In this document: positions 61,662 to 64,000 of the stretch, in pieces
Layout of the letters: every line of letters starts with the position of its first letter
How positions within the stretch are numbered: position 1 is the stretch's first letter
From: Pseudomonas mosselii
GTDB taxonomy: Bacteria; Pseudomonadota; Gammaproteobacteria; Pseudomonadales; Pseudomonadaceae
Length of the DNA: 64,000 nt
Assembly: GCF_019823065.1 (NCBI RefSeq)
Contig: NZ_CP081966.1
Location: 744,001-808,000 of the forward strand
Direction of reading: 5' to 3'
The notes under the pieces: generated by a model
The model's input: the letters and a program-made list of their open reading frames with translations, nothing else
What the model was told of the DNA's origin: nothing
Databases searched by the model: none
Position numbers and translations under genes: made by a program

Positions 61662-61821
61662 CTCGTTGGCTCTGCAGGATGAAGGTGACGACGATCAGGA
61701 TCAGCCAGAGCAGGTAGGGGCGGTACCAGGCTCCGGTCGGCTCGATCCACCAGTCCATGATGGCCGGGGAGAACAGATAGATCCCCACGACCAGAAGCAG
61801 GACCAAACGATAGATGTACAT
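61645..61821 (-). CDS. cbrX: CbrX, small membrane protein upstream of cbrA
   Basis: A 58-codon gene below the usual length cut-off, from ATG 61819-61821 to TAG 61645-61647. It has two hydrophobic segments, YRLVLLLVVGIYLFSPAI and YLLWLILIVVTFILQ, joined by MDWWIEPTGAWYRP, and a charged tail [12 protein letters not shown] lies 5 nt upstream. The stop is 17 nt inside cbrA in another frame, so ribosomes finishing cbrX can start cbrA. A small gene in this position has been described as cbrX in P. putida, where it couples cbrA translation. Confidence 0.85.
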   Translation of the reverse strand: MYIYRLVLLLVVGIYLFSPAIMDWWIEPTGAWYRPYLLWLILIVVTFILQSQRDADEL

Positions 61822-61884
61822 GCTGGCCTCGATGGGTTGGGCGCTGCGGGCTTGGACTTATTATTGGCGCAAATGGCTGGGGCG

Positions 61885-61914
61885 ATGCTAGCGGGAATCG
61901 GTAGGGTTCGCCAA
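61885..61914 (-). promoter_or_regulatory. Sigma-70 promoter of cbrXAB
   Basis: TTGGCG (61914-61909), an 18-nt spacer and TAGCAT (61890-61885) on the minus strand, with transcription starting near 61878. The leader then carries AATAATAA (61865-61858), an AAnAAnAA motif about 37 nt before the cbrX ATG. Confidence 0.6.
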
Positions 61915-61960
61915 GGGGTTGAATTTGTTGGGCTTTTGATTTTGGTATTGCGTGTTCTGG

Positions 61961-62034
61961 CCCTATCGCGGGGCAAGCCCGCTCCCACGATGCCAATGTG
62001 GTCTGCGTGGGAGCGGGCTTGCCCCGCGATAGGG
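61961..62034. repeat. BIME between gluQ and cbrX
   Basis: Perfect 28-bp arms at 61961-61988 and 62007-62034 (beginning CCCTATCGCGGGGCAAGCCC) separated by 18 nt, 11 bp after the gluQ stop. The core differs by two bases from the BIME after cbrB. Confidence 0.93.
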
Positions 62035-62045
62035 TCGGTACTGCT

Positions 62046-62933
62046 TTAGCGCAATTGCGCCTCGGGCACCGTCATCTGCCGCGCAATTTGCTCCGGCCGC
62101 CATTGCTGCCGGGCCGCCGCAAGCACTTCACGTGGGCTGGCCCCCGCCAGTGCCGGATCTGCCTGCTGTCCCAATGCCCGCAGGGCGCGCAGCAGCAATG
62201 GCGTCGCCTGGTCCGCCTCCAGTGGTGGCGAGCGGTACGACTTGCCCAGCTTGTGCCCGTCCGGCTGCACGATCAATGGAATGTGCAGGTAACGCGGCTG
62301 CGAGAACCCCAGCAACTCCTGCAGGTACAGCTGGCGCGGCGTGTTGTCCAGCAGGTCGGCTCCGCGCACGATATCGGTGACACCCTGCCAGGCATCGTCC
62401 AGCACCACCGCCAGCTGGTAGGCATACAGCCCGTCGCGACGCTGGATGACGAAGTCGCCCACCTCGCGCCCCAGGTGTTGCTCGAACGTGCCCTGGACCC
62501 GGTCGCTGAATCGGTAGATCAGCTCCGGCACCCGCAGACGGATCGCCGCGCCTTCGCGGGCGTGCCCGGCGTTGCGGCAAAAACCCGGGTAGATGCCGTT
62601 GTGGCCTTCCAGCTGCTTGCGCGAGCAGGTGCAGGCATAGGCCAGGCCCATGTTGAACAGGCGGTCGACTACCGTGGCATAGGCATCGTGACGCTGGCTC
62701 TGGAACACCACCTCGTCGTCCCACTCCAGCCCGTAGCGCTCCAGTGTCTGCAGGATCGCGTCACGGGCGCCGGGCATCTCCCGGGGCGGGTCGGTGTCTT
62801 CCATGCGCAGCAGCCAGCGACCGTTGACGGCGCGGGCGTCGAGCCAGGAGGCGAGGGCGGCGACTAGCGAGCCGAAGTGCAGGAAGCCGCTGGGGGTGGG
62901 GGCGAAGCGGCCGATGTAGCGGGAGTCGTTCAT
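62046..62933 (-). CDS. gluQ: Glutamyl-Q tRNA(Asp) synthetase GluQRS
   Basis: A 295-residue truncated GluRS paralogue that attaches glutamate to the queuosine base of tRNA-Asp. The class I motif is FAPTPSGFLHFGSL (near 10-23), the KMSKS-like motif is HKLGKSYRSPPL near 225, and a zinc site is formed by cysteines in ACTCSRKQL and YPGFCRNAG. It lacks the anticodon-binding domain, as expected. The ATG at 62931-62933 begins MNDSRYIGRF; the open frame extends 46 codons upstream. dksA-gluQ linkage is conserved. Confidence 0.96.
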   Translation of the reverse strand: MNDSRYIGRFAPTPSGFLHFGSLVAALASWLDARAVNGRWLLRMEDTDPPREMPGARDAILQTLERYGLEWDDEVVFQSQRHDAYATVVDRLFNMGLAYACTCSRKQLEGHNGIYPGFCRNAGHAREGAAIRLRVPELIYRFSDRVQGTFEQHLGREVGDFVIQRRDGLYAYQLAVVLDDAWQGVTDIVRGADLLDNTPRQLYLQELLGFSQPRYLHIPLIVQPDGHKLGKSYRSPPLEADQATPLLLRALRALGQQADPALAGASPREVLAAARQQWRPEQIARQMTVPEAQLR

Positions 62934-62956
62934 GGATTGCACAGCTATATAAATGA

Positions 62957-63019
62957 AGACGGGGCGTACCCGTCGTAGAAAGCGGGCTAGCCTGCTTCCA
63001 CAACCGATACGCCCCGTCT
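62957..63019 (-). terminator. Inverted repeat between dksA and gluQ
   Basis: A 12-bp perfect repeat AGACGGGGCGTA/TACGCCCCGTCT (62957-62968 with 63008-63019) encloses a 39-nt loop that itself contains a GCGGGCTAGCCTGC REP-like sequence. On the minus strand it lies 14 nt after dksA and is followed by TCATTT, so it may be a partial terminator that lowers gluQ expression. Confidence 0.55.
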
Positions 63020-63033
63020 GCGAGGGTCCGGGA

Positions 63034-63477
63034 TCAGCCTTTACCGACAGTCTTTTCCTTCTTCTCTGCAATTTCCTTGCAGTCGAAGCACAGGTCGGCG
63101 GTCGGACGGGCTTCGAGGCGGCGCAGGCCGATCTCGATGCCGCAGGAATCGCACCAGCCGTACTCGTCGGCCTTGATCTTGTCGAGGGTCTTGTCGATCT
63201 TCTTGATCAGCTTGCGCTCGCGATCGCGGTTGCGCAGCTCCAGGGCGAATTCTTCTTCCTGGCTGGCACGGTCCGCCGGGTCGGGGAAGTTGGCTGCTTC
63301 GTCCTTCATGTGGTCCACGGTGCGATCCACGCTGACCATCAGCTCGCCTTTCCAGGCGTTGAGGAGCTTGGTGAAGTGCTGCTTCATGAGCTCGCCCATG
63401 TACTCCTCACCCTTGGTCTCTACGTAGGGTTCGACACCGTACATGGTCTGGACTTTTTGCTTTTCTACGGTGGACAT
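63034..63477 (-). CDS. dksA: RNA-polymerase-binding factor DksA
   Basis: A 147-residue partner of ppGpp in the stringent response. A long coiled coil (about 35-105) reaches through the polymerase secondary channel, with the acidic tip in FPDPADRASQEEEFALELR; the C-terminal zinc finger has CDSC and CFDC. This is the zinc-containing DksA, not the cysteine-poor DksA2 that some pseudomonads also have. GAGAGGCGG precedes the ATG at 63475-63477; an extra six-codon extension is possible. Confidence 0.97.
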   Translation of the reverse strand: MSTVEKQKVQTMYGVEPYVETKGEEYMGELMKQHFTKLLNAWKGELMVSVDRTVDHMKDEAANFPDPADRASQEEEFALELRNRDRERKLIKKIDKTLDKIKADEYGWCDSCGIEIGLRRLEARPTADLCFDCKEIAEKKEKTVGKG

Positions 63478-63689
63478 GAATAGACCGCCTCTCACTCATC
63501 TGATCCAATGCGCAGGCTGCTTCCATCTCCGGCGCCCGCCGGCCCTGCGACTGCGAGCCGCCGAACTTACCAGATAGATCCGGGGTGCGCTACCCCGCCC
63601 TATGCCTGCTTTTGACAGCGGCATCACCGGCGCGTTCGTTGGCGTGCACAGGTAGAATCACCAGTTTAGACCCAATTGAGAGAAGGCCC

Positions 63690-64000
63690 ATGGCTCAGCC
63701 ACACAGTGCGCGCAGTCGCGCCATCGAACCCTTCCACGTCATGGCCCTGCTGGCCCGTGCCAACGAGCTGCAGGCCGCGGGCCACGACGTGATTCACCTC
63801 GAGATCGGCGAGCCGGACTTCACCACCGCCGCGCCGATCGTCGCCGCCGGCCAGGCCGCCCTGGCCGCCGGGCACACCCGCTACACGGCGGCCCGTGGCC
63901 TGCCGCAACTGCGCGAGGCGATCGCCGGGTTCTATGGCCAGCGCTACGGTGTGGACCTCGATCCAGAGCGCGTGCTCATCACCCCGGGCGGTTCCGGCGC
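63690..64000 (+). CDS. Class I/II PLP-dependent aminotransferase, N-terminal part
   Basis: The first 103 codons of a gene that runs out of the window. The protein begins MAQPHSARSRAIEPFHVMAL and shows the fold-type I opening: VIHLEIGEPDF (substrate loop), GHTRYTAARGLPQLREAI and VLITPGGSGA (start of the PLP phosphate-binding loop). AGAAGG lies 4 nt before the ATG. An aminotransferase beside dksA is conserved in Pseudomonas; the substrate is not known. Divergent from dksA over a 212-bp gap with no other gene. Confidence 0.9.
   Translation, partial: MAQPHSARSRAIEPFHVMALLARANELQAAGHDVIHLEIGEPDFTTAAPIVAAGQAALAAGHTRYTAARGLPQLREAIAGFYGQRYGVDLDPERVLITPGGSG

Noticed and set aside
63600..63670. A TTGACA box at about 63613 and TAGAAT at about 63652 as promoter of the aminotransferase gene.
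   Set aside because: The distance between them is far above 17 nt, so they cannot form one sigma-70 promoter.

Overview
The window is a stretch of core chromosome from a GC-rich gammaproteobacterium, almost certainly a Pseudomonas of the P. putida group. Three things point there: the gene order of several conserved clusters (dusB-fis-purH, grpE-dnaK-dnaJ-dapB-carAB-greA, ftsH-folP-glmM-tpiA-secG, rimP-nusA-infB-rbfA-truB-rpsO-pnp, panBC-folK-pcnB-crcZ-cbrBAX-gluQ-dksA), the REP/BIME palindromes typical of P. putida, and the CbrAB-CrcZ-Hfq/Crc control elements. There is no prophage, insertion sequence or CRISPR array. Nearly all of the sequence is coding, and the only gene-free gap above 300 bases (56477-57238) holds the small RNA CrcZ.

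Layout. 1-3917, minus strand: the 5' end of purH, fis, dusB, a zinc-ribbon DUF3426 membrane protein and prmA. 4079-10868: a lactate module (FAD/4Fe-4S D-lactate dehydrogenase, lldD, lldP) divergent from its GntR-type repressor gene lldR. 10982-14935: smpB, ratA, bamE, fur, recN. 15118-25442, plus strand: grpE, dnaK, dnaJ, dapB, carA, carB, greA and a DUF4149 membrane protein. 25589-32173: yhbY, then rlmE, ftsH, folP, glmM, tpiA, secG. 32195-41362: tRNA-Leu(GAG), initiator tRNA, then the nusA-operon genes and rpsO-pnp. 41623-48668 is the most accessory-looking part: a BON-domain periplasmic protein, two small antibiotic-biosynthesis-monooxygenase-fold proteins, a glyoxalase-fold protein, a large DUF748 protein, a DUF2236 (MpaB-like) protein, an MDR quinone oxidoreductase and an ArsR regulator. 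48745-56476, minus strand: acs, pgi, panC, panB, folK, pcnB. 56600-63477, minus strand: crcZ, cbrB, cbrA, the small cbrX, gluQ, dksA. The window ends inside a class I aminotransferase gene on the plus strand.

How the parts work together. Many genes serve gene expression (Fis, DusB, PrmA, SmpB, NusA, IF-2, RbfA, RimP, TruB, S15, PNPase, RlmE, YhbY, GreA, DksA) and protein or envelope quality control (GrpE/DnaK/DnaJ, FtsH, BamE, SecG). A second theme is carbon-catabolite control. CbrA/CbrB activate crcZ through a sigma-54 promoter, CrcZ carries several AAnAAnAA motifs that titrate Hfq/Crc, and lldP in the same window has a perfect AACAACAA motif next to its Shine-Dalgarno, so it is a likely target of that system.

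The observations most worth following up are three 20-bp palindromes around arsR and an oxidoreductase/monooxygenase operon; a near-consensus sigma-54 promoter with an exact IHF site in front of the BON-protein gene; an LldR operator that forms exactly the 17-bp spacer of the lldR promoter; a leftover rnfH start after ratA with no rnfH gene; two matched BIMEs bracketing cbrXAB; and a change of gene neighbourhood between prmA and the lactate genes. No wholly new multi-gene defence or metabolic system is evident. All assignments come from reading the sequence and from recall of the families; no database search was run.
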